A stretch of DNA of 64,000 nucleotides, from assembly GCA_021234155.1 (NCBI GenBank), contig JAJEKV010000083.1, positions 1,453,932-1,517,931 on the forward strand. Direction: 5' to 3'. Every line of letters begins with the position of its first letter. Position 1 is the stretch's first letter. The DNA is from Isoetes taiwanensis. Its lineage: Eukaryota; Streptophyta; Lycopodiopsida; Isoetales; Isoetaceae. The position numbers and the translations under genes were made by a program. This document shows, piece by piece, positions 23,331-34,133 of the stretch. The notes beneath the pieces were generated by a model, which searched no databases, was not told where the DNA came from, and saw only the letters and a list, made by a program, of their open reading frames with translations.

Positions 23331-25350
23331 TATTTTTTTTTAAGTTTGAACCATTGTTAAACCATTGAATTAACACGTATAAATATTGAATACACCAAAA
23401 TGTGCAAATACATGCACATATCGCTGGTTCGTTCAAGCCCGACCACTAGCTCCAGAATTGAGGGCGACATGCGACTAAATTTAACAAAGGTGCATCGCCG
23501 CCTTGCAAAGGCAAAAGAGGGCATCATTTATTCATGCTAAACAGCAAGCCGCAGAGCCAGATAATCGCAGATATCCGCTGCCGCAACAAGCAGACGAGCA
23601 GAAAGAGGCAAGTCAAAAGAGCGTAGATAGCCAACAGGATGTGGAAGAACTAACAAACTCGTCAAGCGAGGAAGACAAAGGCCGATAAACGGAAAATGGC
23701 CTGATTTGCTCCTCGGATATGATCAACTCCGAGGAGTCTCCGGAGTCGCGGCCAAACAAAACAAGGCAGATGGATGAATCGCCCTCATAAAAAAGGAAAC
23801 AACCGCTCAAAATTACCATGTCCAACGGATCAATCCCAGCCGACCACATCCCGCGTGCCGGGAACTACAGTTATTATAATAGGGGCCACATACATGAATC
23901 CTACCCTCCCCGTAAAAACATAGAAACGAAACTAACAAAAAAAAAAGAAAAATATGAGGAACAAGAACCATTGAAATAAAAGCCACTACAAAAAAAAAAA
24001 CTAGCAAAAGGCACACCAGAAGGCTTTGGCAAGGTCTCAAGGGTTGATTAGATCTAATTAATTGTACTGCCCTGACTATCAATCTTCTTCCGAAATCTAG
24101 AATAGTAGCAACAAAAAACAAATGAATAAACGTCATGTAAATGCAACTATTATGTGTCCAAGGTATAGAGAGAGATTGTTGTCTACATCTAAGGTCATTT
24201 TAAGTCAGAAGCCCTACAACTAAAATACATGCATCCAAAACAAGGCACGTATCCATTGATGTATGATGTGTTGAGATAGTGCTCAATTTCTTTCATCTCA
24301 TTCACAATGCATGTTGGGGTGGCATAGCATGGAATGGCATGGACCATTCATAGAAACGTTCCCACAGAATGGCAAAGAGTAATCATGTATCGTCAAAATT
24401 TATACTAATTTCTATCAAGATTTATATTGATCTCTTTCTACATACATTGCATATATGGAAATATATGGAAAACGTACTTGCTACTTGCGAACTTTAAGAA
24501 TGCCCACAATTATTTATGTTATTTTGTTGCTTACACTTTTTTGAAAAGATAGCATGCTGCAACGAAAGAGATTCAACCTTTCAATGATTTATATCTTCCA
24601 AAAACAAAAACACATTTGTAAAATTAGTGATGGAAGATTCTGCAACATTAACTCTGGTATATCCACTATTGATCATGCAATGTTGTAAACAAACGCAAGA
24701 CCTGCTTGTTTGCAAGTTTTCTCTTGCTAAAACCCCGCCATTTGAAATCACATATCCGTAGAGAAACTTGAAACGTAGAAAGCACTTTAAAGAAAAAAAA
24801 GGTGAAAGAATAAGGAAGGCTAGTCAAGAAGCATTCCAGAAATAACTTAATCAAGGCTGGGTAAAGCTACGATAAATAGAAGCTAAGAAAGCTCTGATGA
24901 TGCTTAGCCCCGCAAAAAATATCAAGTAGATGCTCTCCACGCATTACACTTTCTTCCACTTGTCCGAGTTTTCACCATTTTAGCACCATCCAGGTTTTTC
25001 CTTGCACCCATGTAATTCTACTTGTGAGAAAGATGTAAGAAAGCATCCAAATTAAGCAGCATTAAGATTAAAGGTAAAACCATCTAATTAAAATTCCCCC
25101 ACGGGGATGTCAATGTCTAAAATGAATTTACGGTAGATTGTAGAGTTAAAGTACTATTAGAAATGCAAACTGGATACATTAAATATGCATGTATGGTATC
25201 CAATTTAAATTTACAAACAGCTTGACCGCTTATGTAGCTTATAGAAGCGTGGAGGTCCATCTCAAATGCTTGGCTTGGAAGTCGATTCACTCCATCACCT
25301 ATCCGCATGTGGCCGTCCAAAATTTCAATTTCTTTGCCAATGCCAACACC
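23331..25350. other. No clearly supported gene
   Basis: A 61-codon plus-strand frame at 23503-23688, glutamine/glutamate-rich and ending SSSEEDKGR, plus coding-like text continuing to about 23940 through stops, may be a retroelement gag/ORF1 remnant. It cannot be assigned. The rest (24.1-25.3 kb) is AT-rich and featureless. Confidence 0.4.
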
Positions 25351-26580
25351 TTAGACATGAGAGAAGCATTTAAAGCGGTGGAAGTGGTGATGCTGCAAAT
25401 GTGTGACCACATCCGGAGATACTCCCTCTTCTTGCTTCTTCTCAAAACACCTCAATGATTCCATACTAGAACTGTGTTTAGCACACCCAGTCCAGGACAC
25501 AACGTTTTTAAATGGTAGCTTATCAAAGAAATTAGCATACATGTCAATCAGACTGCTAAAAACATGGGGATGCCTTTCAAACCCATTTGCTGCAATCATG
25601 TTATGTATTCCTCGTCCATTGTCTATATCTTTAAGGCTAGCACATGCCTTCAACGTGCAGGCAAATGTGGCGGCATCTGTAGATGCCTCAAGCTGCATAT
25701 TTGTAAAACATTCCAGAGCTTTTTGGTAAAATCCATGCTCAATATACCTGGCAATTAAAGCATTCCAGGATACCACATTTCGAATAGGCAGTTTGTCAAA
25801 GGCTTCTTGTGCCTCAGGCCACTAGTGACCCACATTTTGCATACATATAAACAAGACTGCTGCCAATAAAGACATATATCTCTTTGTTGGTTTGCAAAAC
25901 TTCCTTATGACGGTTTCTGCCCTTCTCGATTGCTGCAATGCTAGCACAAGCTTTCAGTGCAGTGCAAATGTAAAAACATCAGGAGGAACACGCATCAGGT
26001 CAAAACATTTTAAAGCCTCTTCATTATGGCCATTGTCTACATATCTTGCAGTAAGTGCATTCCATGAGACAACATCACAAACTGGAAGCTTGTCAAAGAC
26101 CTCTCGAGCCTCTGCTATGGAACCACATTTAGCATGTCAATCAAACTGCTGGAAATAAACTGGTTTTTCTCAAGCCCCTTCTTTGTGATCTCATCATGAA
26201 TCTTCTGTCCCCTCTTCAAATCTTTCCACCTCGCACAAGCCCGTAGTAGAGCCACTAGGATAAAACTGCTAAGGTCTACATTCATCTATTGCATTTCTCC
26301 ATACAGACTTAAAGCATGTTGTGGCTGTCCATATTGAATATATCTACATATGAGAGAGATCCAAGAGTGCACATTTGGGTGAATTAACCTGTTGAAAACC
26401 GCTTGAGCATCAGGGACACTGCCACATTCCACAAACATTGGCACCATGTAATTTCCAATATTTTGATGGCTTTCCAGTCCATTACTAAAGATCCGTGCAT
26501 GTGCACGCATAGCAGATTCTAGTCTCTTCTGTTTCTTGCAAAGCTTGAGATAGTATTTCTTCTAAATACTACGCAAGCAT
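25351..26580 (-). pseudogene. PPR (PLS-class) protein pseudogene
   Basis: The minus strand from about 26580 to 25351 reads successive pentatricopeptide repeats. Segment 26510-26286 gives ...RIFSNGLES..., then 'AQAVFNRLIHPNVHSWISLI' and 'QHALSLYGEMQ'. Segment 25776-25351 gives 'NVVSWNALIARYIEHGFYQK', 'ALECFTNMQ', 'TLKACASLKDIDNGRGIH' and 'NVVSWTG'. These are typical P, L and S repeats of plant organellar RNA-binding proteins that direct editing. The middle (26280-25780) carries several stops and frameshifts, and no E or DYW domain follows. Neither end is intact, so this is a dead copy or fragment. Such families are very large in land plants. Confidence 0.85.
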
Positions 26581-27278
26581 CCATAATTTCTGCAGTCCAA
26601 CAGTGTGTTTCGTTTAGGTTATGTTCCCAATTGCAAGGCGAAAATACAAAGTAGACGCCCGATGCAATTGAATGTCAGTTGACAGAAATGTGCTTGCATT
26701 CTACCCAGTGATTCTTCACAGGAAAAAGCTTGCATGGCTTTAAAGCCACATCCCAAGTCTGTGAATCCACGAAGAAGATAGAAACATCTGCATCAAAATT
26801 CCGAAGCTTAGTCTATGAGATCTGGGCCGAGAGTAAGAAACAGATGCATGTTCTCGTAAAAGTCCGTGGTGTTATGGCTCTGTGGGTAATGGCAGATGGA
26901 AGACTCTAAGATAAAAAAAAAGGGGGAAACACGAAATTAAAAGAGCCGAACTGAAGAAGATCGAAATTAACAGAGGAATGGTAGGAAGACATGAAGAAGG
27001 TAAGCTTTGCCATGTCTAATGCCGCCTCACTGCTTGCGTCCGGTGCCATCTCCGTGCCATTTTTAAAGGATTATCTAATTTTCACGGCCCTAGATCTGGA
27101 AAAAAGAGGATCTAATGGTAGAAGTTAATGCCACATCAGTTTTTGATGAGATGGAGGTGCTACGTGGATAGGCTAGAATTGCAAGAAAGGTTGTAGGCTT
27201 GGTAGGGCTGGTGTGCTAAAAAGATAATCACCCAACCCAACCTTTGGCCAAAATCTTATAAACATCTACAGCAAACCT

Positions 27279-27423
27279 TCTAACATACCCATGGGAGACT
27301 GCTCGAGTAGATCTTGGTGTTGTGTTCCCGAGACACTGACATAAATGGGTAGAAGCGACTATTCATAAAGGTCTAGACGGTTTAGTCCAATTGGCTAAGG
27401 GCATGTCGGTTAGAAACGTTACA
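27279..27423 (+). repeat. TRIM LTR copy 1
   Basis: 145 bp, the same length as copy 2, with a TCTAAC start where copy 2 has TGTAAC, and ending GTTACA. Confidence 0.7.
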
Positions 27424-27425
27424 TT

Positions 27426-27437
27426 TGGTATCAAAGC
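27426..27437 (+). promoter_or_regulatory. TRIM primer binding site 1
   Basis: TGGTATCAAAGC, one mismatch from the initiator-tRNA-Met complement TGGTATCAGAGC, located two bases after the LTR end. Confidence 0.7.
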
Positions 27438-27550
27438 AGGGCTCGAGTTCGAGTCTCCATGGGGGCAAGTATAACCCAGAATACCGTTGGAGGGTAGGTC
27501 ATGACTTGGTTTGTGATGCTCGAGGATGAGCATAGTCTAGTGGAAGAGAT

Positions 27551-27695
27551 TGTAACGGACCCATGGGAGACTGTTCGAGTGGATCTTGGTGTCGCGTTCT
27601 CGAGACACCGGCATAAATGGGTAGAAGCGACCACTCGTAAACGTCCTGGCGGTTTTGCCCAGTTGGTTAAGGGCATGTCGGTTAGGAACGTTACA
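27551..27695 (+). repeat. TRIM LTR copy 2
   Basis: 145 bp from TGTAACGG to GTTACA. Best-preserved LTR of the array, used here as the family reference. Confidence 0.75.
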
Positions 27696-27697
27696 TT

Positions 27698-27709
27698 TGG
27701 TATCAGAGC
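27698..27709 (+). promoter_or_regulatory. TRIM primer binding site 2 (perfect)
   Basis: TGGTATCAGAGC, a perfect 12-base match to the plant initiator-tRNA-Met primer site, two bases downstream of the LTR. This is the strongest single sign that the repeat is a reverse-transcribed LTR element. Confidence 0.8.
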
Positions 27710-27824
27710 AGGCTCGAGTTCGAGTCTCCATATGGGGGCGAGTATGATCCAGAATATTGTTGGATGATAGGTCATGACTTGGTTTGTGATGCTCGAGGAC
27801 GAGCATAGTTCTAGTGGGAGAGAT

Positions 27825-27929
27825 TGTAACAGACCCATGGGAGACTGCTCGAGTAGATCTTGGTATTGCGTTCTCGAGACACCGGCATAAATGGGTAGAA
27901 GCGACTACTCATAAAGGTCTAGACGGTTT
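27825..27929 (+). repeat. TRIM LTR copy 3, 5' part (interrupted)
   Basis: The third LTR starts TGTAACAG and runs to GACGGTTT at 27922-27929, where a MITE is inserted. The LTR resumes at 28186 with AGCCCAATTGG and loses similarity after 28206. Confidence 0.7.
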
Positions 27930-28177
27930 CCCGGGGATCCACCTTCTTTATATGGGATATGCCACCTGCGTGCGTAGGGTAGCCAAAAAACCCCAAAAAA
28001 CCCCTAGTATACATGTTTCTGATAGGCAAATTTGACCCCTTTCCGTATGGTTTTACAACTAGAAGAACATCCCAAAACCCCTATGACCCCTAGTATACAT
28101 ACGGAAAAGGGTAAAAAATCACCCCCTTCCATTGATGCACGTGGTTTTGACAGGTTCCACAAGGTGACGCCCCCTTG
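27930..28177. mobile_element. 248-bp hAT-like MITE nested in the TRIM LTR
   Basis: The insertion is flanked by an exact 8-bp duplication GACGGTTT (27922-27929 and 28178-28185), and removing it rejoins the LTR. Eight-base duplications are typical of hAT transposons. The right end reads CAAGGGGG inward, matching the loose hAT end pattern. The left end CCCGGGGATCCACCTT is an imperfect inverted partner of it, sharing GGGG and CACCTT. The interior holds an inverted pair around TGACCCCTTTCCGTATG and CATACGGAAAAGGGT. No coding capacity. Confidence 0.6.
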
Positions 28178-28448
28178 GACGGTTTAGCCCAATTGGCTAA
28201 GGGCATCCGAACAGGGTTTCTCCTGGCGGGATTGTATGAGAACGCAGGTTACTGGCGCCTCAGAATTCACACGGAGGGGAAGAAAATGCTGTTGTTGCCC
28301 TTCTCGACCACAATTTTTTTCCTTTTTTTCTATCGAAGCAGGACAGCCTGGGCCCTGATTCCCTACCCTGGCCAGAATAAATCCGTTGATTTCTGAGGCT
28401 TTTGTTCCATAAGCCTGCCTTAAGCCTGTCGTGTATCTTCTGTGGCAT

Positions 28449-28679
28449 CTCTCTCTCTAGCGCCTAGCACACTCTCTCTCTCTAGCGCCTAGCACACTCT
28501 CTCTCTCTCTCTCTCGAGCGCCTAGCATACTCTCTCTCTAGCTCCTAGCTCACTTTCTCTCTCTAGCTCACTTTCTCTCTCTAGCCTTCTCTTACCTTCT
28601 TCCTCTCTGCTCTATCTCTCTAGCCTTCTTTCTCTCTCTCAATACATCCTATCAAGTCTCTCTAGCCTTCTTCCTCTCT

Positions 28680-28737
<58 letters not shown>

Positions 28738-28778
28738 CTCTCCCCTCTCCCCTCCCCCTCCCCTATCAGTCTCTCTAG

Positions 28779-28850
<72 letters not shown>

Positions 28851-28851
28851 G
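28449..28851. repeat. (CT)n microsatellite with AGCGCCTAGCAC minisatellite
   Basis: About 400 bases dominated by CT dinucleotides. The left part alternates CT runs with AGCGCCTAGCA(C/T)A units. It directly precedes the 5' region of the LINE-X copy. Confidence 0.95.
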
Positions 28852-29168
28852 TCTCTCTAACTTTCAAAGGCGGGCCATGGCGTAATAAATTCAGTTCTAG
28901 GACACTTAAAATTCGCGGGATCTGTCGCCTTCTCTGCCTTCCTTGTGTTCTTCCTTTCCCATCTCAGCCTATTCTAAAAAGCTCATTCAAACCAACCCAT
29001 ACCAAAAGTATTCCGCACATGAGTTGGCAATCGAACCTCCCCTCCACAGTTGAACCCCCAAAACCCCCGTGCCAACCAGCGGGGGCGGGCATCGTTTATG
29101 CTTTTAAACATCTTTCAATTCTTCATAGCACTTTAACTCTTTAACCCCCATCCATACCATACAACTTC

Positions 29169-29429
29169 ATGGCCGCTTCTGTAGCCCCTTGCCCAGACCC
29201 CCATTTGGAGGGAGACATTCCCCAGCCCCAGCCCGGCCCACAGGAGAACCAGGAGAGGGGCCACCAAAACGGCCCCTACCGGGATAACATAGACAAGGGA
29301 GAAACCTCTTCCATGAGGAGGGAAGCCCGAGCGAAGGCCCAATCTATGAGATTGGCTCGGGAGATGGATGAAGGCTGCTCAAGCCCGACACAGGCGCAGA
29401 CGAGGGCCATGAAACAGCTGGAGGAATAG
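29169..29429 (+). pseudogene. LINE-X ORF1-like N-terminal fragment
   Basis: An ATG at 29169 opens 86 codons: a Pro/Gln-rich start, then a charged helical segment (RREARAKAQSMRLAREMD) followed by a stop. Coiled-coil-like text (QLAAERQ, METRMRRLEDL) continues in shifted frames to about 29570. Nucleic-acid-binding or trimerisation functions are usual for LINE ORF1 products, but no named domain was recognised here. Confidence 0.4.
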
Positions 29430-30739
29430 ATCGAGAGTAACAGAACCCGGATTGCAGGATTGACAGCAGAGAAACAGTCCTCAACATCCCATGTGCTCCA
29501 AAGACAGTTGGCAGCGGAAAGGCAATGGGGTTAGAGACATGGAGACCCGCATGCGGCGGTTAGAAGATCTGCCTTAAACAGGCCCACTTTGAGAGGCAAC
29601 AGATAAGCGAGGCCTTGCGTGACTTGCGAGCTCGCGGGATTCCCTCCTCACCACCGGAGACTATGGCATGCGACAAGTGGTGTTGGCGTGATACGCTGGC
29701 AACTATTTCCCGCCTCAAGCCCGGTCGAGGGGTATGCCACCGCGGATACTGGCTTGTCCGAGCCATCGTCGGCCAGCCGGTGCGAGAAAGAACCTTTGAG
29801 TAGACACAAGATCATGAGATTCGGGAGCTCAAAGCAACCATTGCCCGCCAAGGCAAATCCCTCCATCGAGGTCCATGAACACCGCGGCCTTTGCACAAAT
29901 GAGTTGGCCAAAGCAGCGGACATTCCAACAGAGCTAGGCTCCCGACTCCAGCGCGAAGAGGCCGCAACACGGGGACCAATAGCCGCGTGCCCCAGTCCAC
30001 GAGTCGCCAAGCAGTGACCCGGACCACCGCCACCTCCTCCATCTAGCACCACACGCCCTCGGCGGAGGCAGCCCACACACCCGGCCAGCGGTCACTGCTG
30101 GGGCGGCTAATGTTGCCCCTCATTTCCGGTGGCGGCCCGGGAGGCGGGGCCACCCGGCCTCCCATAATGTGGTGGTGCGTGGACTCGAGAGGAGGCGGAG
30201 AAGATCTCACTGGCGCGTGGGGATGAGATCCTATCACCGAATGGCATTCCGTACCGGTACACATTGCTAGGCGAGCGCCTTGGGGCTCAACGCCTGGTCG
30301 CCAGGCGCATTGTCACCTTCCTTCGGTGGCGGACATGCGAGTGGGGAGACCATCTGGCGTCGGAGTAGGCAGCGAAGGGGGCTGCTGCGTATGTCGACGG
30401 GGATCTCACCCGATGCAACAGGAGTCCAGCCGTGCTGGCCCGGCCCGGTCGAGGGGCGTCCCGTCGTGGAAGGGCCGCAGCCTTGTCCGGGGCAAGCTCG
30501 CATTTTCGGTGGCGGGCTGAGGTCGCCGATGCAATGCGTCCGCCGGCCTTCTGCCGTGCTGCTTCTTCTTTACCCGATACCCCTCGCACCTCACGCTCCG
30601 CCGCTCCGCTGCTTTGCTTTCGACACCGCTTCCCCACCCCGCGGGGCAGATCATCGAGTGTCCACATCGAATACCAACAAATAGGGCTGTGCCTCCGGAT
30701 GGTGTCTTGAACCGTCTGGGCTTCCCACAGCAGAAAGGC

Positions 30740-31530
30740 GAGAGTCTCAACTCTATTGCACCCGGATATGGATCTCATTTTCCTCATGGAAACATGGGAG
30801 CATGCGAGGGCCGCATTCACCGGACCTCCCAAGCTATTCCGCATTTCTGTTCAATGAGTGCATAGGCAAGCTTAGGGCATGGCGGGGTTGCCTCACATTA
30901 CTACCCGTAACCTTAAGGCACTCGGTCTGCGTTAACAAAAAGCAGGCCAGTACAATCGCTACTTGTGGGTGCGTGTGCAAAGATGACGGTGGCGACACTC
31001 TCCTCATAAGACATGCTACTTTCCACATCCGAGACAACTTTTATAACACTCATTCGGATGTGGATCGATTGAGCCTTATGTCGATCTATATGATGACATC
31101 TGGCGGACAAATAGTTGGGCAAGGTTATGTTGCTTGGCGACTTTAATGCACGCACAGAGCCGGCGGTGTTCCAAAATTTGAGCCCTCGCGCAGAGGGCGT
31201 CTTGCGCTTGAACCCCGGGAGGGTGGCTTGGTCAGGATATTAGGCGACAGCCCATATTTCATGGGGCTATGGCGGCGCATGTTGTTGTTGCCGGGTAGTA
31301 TCTTTTGACCGGTTATCTCAGAATGGGTTGGTGCAATGGCCATCTTCCAATTCCGTGCACTTGTAGACGAGAACCAAGGGGCGGCTCGGTGTAGGTGGAT
31401 TATCTGGGTTGAGGAACGGGATGCGCATCAGGTTACTCATTTTTCCATCGGAGACCGGACACTTTCGGGGCGAGGAAGTAGACTCAGACCAAGAGCTATT
31501 CATGCATATCTAGTGGGGAGGCTCCCCCTG
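30740..31530 (+). pseudogene. LINE-X AP-like endonuclease relic
   Basis: Motifs of the exonuclease-endonuclease-phosphatase fold occur in order and in several frames. They are DLIFLMETWE at 30771-30800 (the metal-binding E), GDFNAR around 31137-31154 (DxN), and a damaged S-D-H-R-A-I-H-A block near 31485-31510 (the SDH motif, here with a one-base disruption). The enzyme would nick the target to prime reverse transcription. Multiple stops make it inactive. Confidence 0.65.
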
Positions 31531-32389
31531 CACCTCTTGCCTCAACACACCGTGCCCCAACTGCGCTGGACTACGACCCGCGGGGACCTATGCCCACCGC
31601 TTGAGCATGATCCGGCGGGACTGCTGCAACTCCCCACACTCCAAGAACAATGCGCACCGTGACTCACACCGCCGGCGACGGTGCGTAAGATGCTTTTGGG
31701 AGAGGCCGCTCCACGGCAAGCCTCGAGCACCACCACCTTCCCCAAGCATGGATGGTTTGATGATGAGTGTTGGGAGCTCAAACGCACACTCCGCAAGTCA
31801 ACGATCCCATCTCTCACCCACAGGTAGGTGGGTCAATACCTCTCCTTTCTCAAGAACAAGAAGGCCGGATACCTCATGAGCATCGGCATCGGATGTTTGG
31901 TCTCCCGACTGCACCCCAGACATTCCGGAGAAGGGTCTTGAGCAAGCTGCACAGCCCACGGGGAACATCACCTCCGAGCAATGGAGTGCAGTGCCAGCAA
32001 CAAGACGCGACCCGCCGGGGGCCGTGCACCGATCCCTCCACGATAGGCATGGCTCAAGGGTTATCACAGAGGGGATGTCATCATGGGCCTATAAGCGTCT
32101 AGCTAATGGGAAGGCGGCTAGATTTAGATGGCATGCTTGCGGAAACTTCGAAATGGGCTGGGCCTCCACCGGTGCCTGTTCTCACGGCATTGTTCAATAA
32201 AGCATTGTGAGATCGGCTTCCCTCACGCAATGGACCACTAGTAGAGTAGTGCCCATATACAAAGCGGGGACCCTCAATGCCCTACCAACTACCGTACTAT
32301 TATGGTCAGCTCTCTCTTTGCAAAGCGTTGGTGGCATCCTTGAGCAAATGACAATATGGGCGGAGGAAAACGGAGGTGCGAGCTCTTAC

Positions 32390-33440
32390 TGAGGCGGGTT
32401 TTTCGCCCGGACATTCCACCATTGATCATATCTTCACTCTGCACATTAATTGAGGATAGCAGGAATCACCCGTGAGAATCACATGCATTGTTGTTTCGTG
32501 GATTTTGCAAAGGCATTCGACACAATACCACGCAACAAGCTATGGGACGATTGCGGCAACCGGGGACCCCCGACTTGCGAATCACGCAAATCGATATAGG
32601 TCTGTCTGAGGCATGCTCGGGCCAGTATCACATCAGCCATCACATTGGGTGACCCGGTAGCATTGAGTGCGTCGGGGTTGGCCCCTCTCCCCCACCTCTT
32701 TGGCCTTGTACATTGATCGGTTGGAAGATTGGCTCTCACGAGCATGGAGGTGCGGGCACATCTCATGCATCACACAATCCGGCAACTCATATATGCTGAC
32801 GACGTCAACCTCATGGCCTATACTCCAGAGGACATGCAACGTCACCTGGATGCTAGCTCTTGACACTTTTTGCCAATTCACTGGCATGCGAGTTAACTTG
32901 GCCAAAACTAGGGTGCTGCTAGTTGCATCATTCCGTCAGCCAAGGCTTCCCACATTCATTTACCAGGGGCAAGAGGTAGAGGTGGCTCCGACCTACAAGT
33001 ACTTGGGGATTGAGTTCTCAACTACCACCCATTGGGATGCGGCTATTAGGTTGCGGGTCATGGCGGGTTGGAAAGCACTATATGCCATGCAGAACAACAG
33101 CCACAAGGCAGAGTTGTATGCCTGGGGTCACCAGTCACATTTGTTTCGGGCCTTGGTTGAGCCGGTCCTTTTGTATGGGGCGAAGTGTGGGGTCCTGATA
33201 TCCCTCAACACCGAATGACCTCGAAAGGTGCGAGAGGCCTTCTTGGCACGAGCCTTGGGGTGAAGTCCACATTCCCGCATACGGATCCTACTCCGAGGCG
33301 GGCTTTCTACCCCTTCAATCGGGCTGCATTGGAACGCCATATCGTTTACTTCCAAAAGGTGGTCGCTATGGCTGATACACGCTTGCCCCCGCCTTTGCTT
33401 TTGCCAATGCAATGGGTCCCCAACGCCTGAAATCCTGCTG
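32390..33440 (+). pseudogene. LINE-X reverse transcriptase relic with downstream region
   Basis: From about 32390 the reading is HSTIDHIF, then DFAKAFDTI at 32501-32527 (motif A, with catalytic D), a disrupted GxxQGxxLSP block near 32640-32700, and IYADDVNLMAY with YADD at 32792-32803 (motif C). Next come TGMRVNLAKT, then YKYLGIEFSTTTHWDAAIRL and a conserved 'LYGAE..WG' thumb-like region. Frameshifts lie near 32560, 32850 and 33210. The same motifs in the same order occur in the copies at 34851-37258 and 59755-62131. Confidence 0.8.
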
Positions 33441-33683
33441 GAAAGACAAGCAAGCTTCGGTGGTTCTCTCACTTATTTGGGGTGTGTGCAAACAAGCAGT
33501 CGTCGGATCGGGACAAAGAAAGATCGCGAGGCACTTAAACTAATACCTTGATGCTACTTTCCTTCGCAAGGCGTGGGATCTTGCGGAGGCTCGGACGCAT
33601 GTTAAGCCGGCACACTATCGCCAGACAAGTCAATCCTAGGCTCACAAGAGGCCCACACCAATTATTTATACACCCGGCTACCC

Positions 33684-33998
33684 ATGAAGAAGCGCAGACT
33701 TATAGCTTCCATTCGCACGGGGGAACATCGCCTCCGCATTGAAACAGGACGTTGGGCTCAGGAAGCACGAGAGCAAAGGCTTTGCCAGTGTTGCCACCAG
33801 GGCGCGATTGAGGATGAATGTCATGCCCTCCAGTTCTACCCAGCATTTGCCCATATCCGAGAGCGATATGTTCGATTACTAGTATCTGGCCAGCCCTTGC
33901 ATCAGTTATTGACTATGACGTCAGTGGGTTTGTTGGGGTCGTACCTCCAGGAGGTTATGGATGCACGGACTCATTTGTGTCCTACGGGGCGGTATTGA
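33684..33998 (+). pseudogene. LINE-X C-terminal domain with CxxC...EDExH motif
   Basis: The sequence reads MKKRRLIASIRTGEHRLRIE, then RLCQCCHQGAIEDECHALQF and a HIRERYV block. A C-x2-C followed by EDE-C-H and an aromatic-rich end resembles the zinc-knuckle tail found at the C-terminus of several LINE polyproteins. It is also conserved in copy B (35058-35567, reading LCQRCQVGAVEDECHIF), so selection maintained it in the active ancestor. Confidence 0.65.
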
Positions 33999-34032
33999 AC
34001 TGTCCTATGCAATTGTACAGTGTGCCAGCAGG

Positions 34033-34103
34033 CTTATTACTGCTAAGGTTTTTCCCTCGAAAACCCTTCGGGGCGGGGGTTTTTTAATCCTGTCAGTAAT
34101 ATG
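34033..34103 (+). ncRNA. ENE-like triple-helix element, LINE-X copy A
   Basis: Outer stem TTATTACTG/CAGTAATA. Inside it GG-TTTTT-CCC (U tract 34049-34053) faces GGGG-TTTTTT-AA-TCC (U tract 34080-34085), so GG/CC clamps below and CCC/GGG above hold two U tracts in an internal loop. An apical hairpin CCC-TTCG-GGG has a stable UUCG tetraloop. ENEs protect RNAs from decay by sequestering an A-rich tract as a triple helix. Here a five-A tract follows at 34159-34163. Confidence 0.6.
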
Positions 34104-34133
34104 CTTGCTGCTCTCTCTTTGTTTGGGTCCCAT

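Larger units (their letters stand above)
27279..28206 (+). mobile_element. Tandem TRIM array: LTR-internal-LTR-internal-LTR
   Basis: Three direct 145-bp repeats (27279-27423, 27551-27695 and 27825 onward) alternate with 127- and 129-bp internal segments. The repeats begin TGTAAC.GACCCATGGG and end AACGTTACA, so they have TG...CA ends. Each internal segment starts two bases after the LTR with a primer binding site for initiator tRNA-Met and ends with a purine-rich AGTGGGAGAGAT just before the next LTR. There is no coding capacity. These are the defining features of a terminal-repeat retrotransposon in miniature; a single unit with two LTRs would be about 418 bp. The third LTR is split by a 248-bp insertion and truncated after 28206. 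Confidence 0.75.

Noticed and set aside
25403-26158. Plus-strand frames over the PPR region
   Set aside because: They are antisense shadows; the minus strand gives clear PPR repeats.
28639-28848. Arg-Glu repeat frame
   Set aside because: Reverse reading of the (CT)n microsatellite.
29600-30850. Many long overlapping frames on both strands (up to 185 codons)
   Set aside because: This is GC-rich, stop-poor LINE-X sequence. The frames contradict each other and only the plus-strand fragments match LINE domains.
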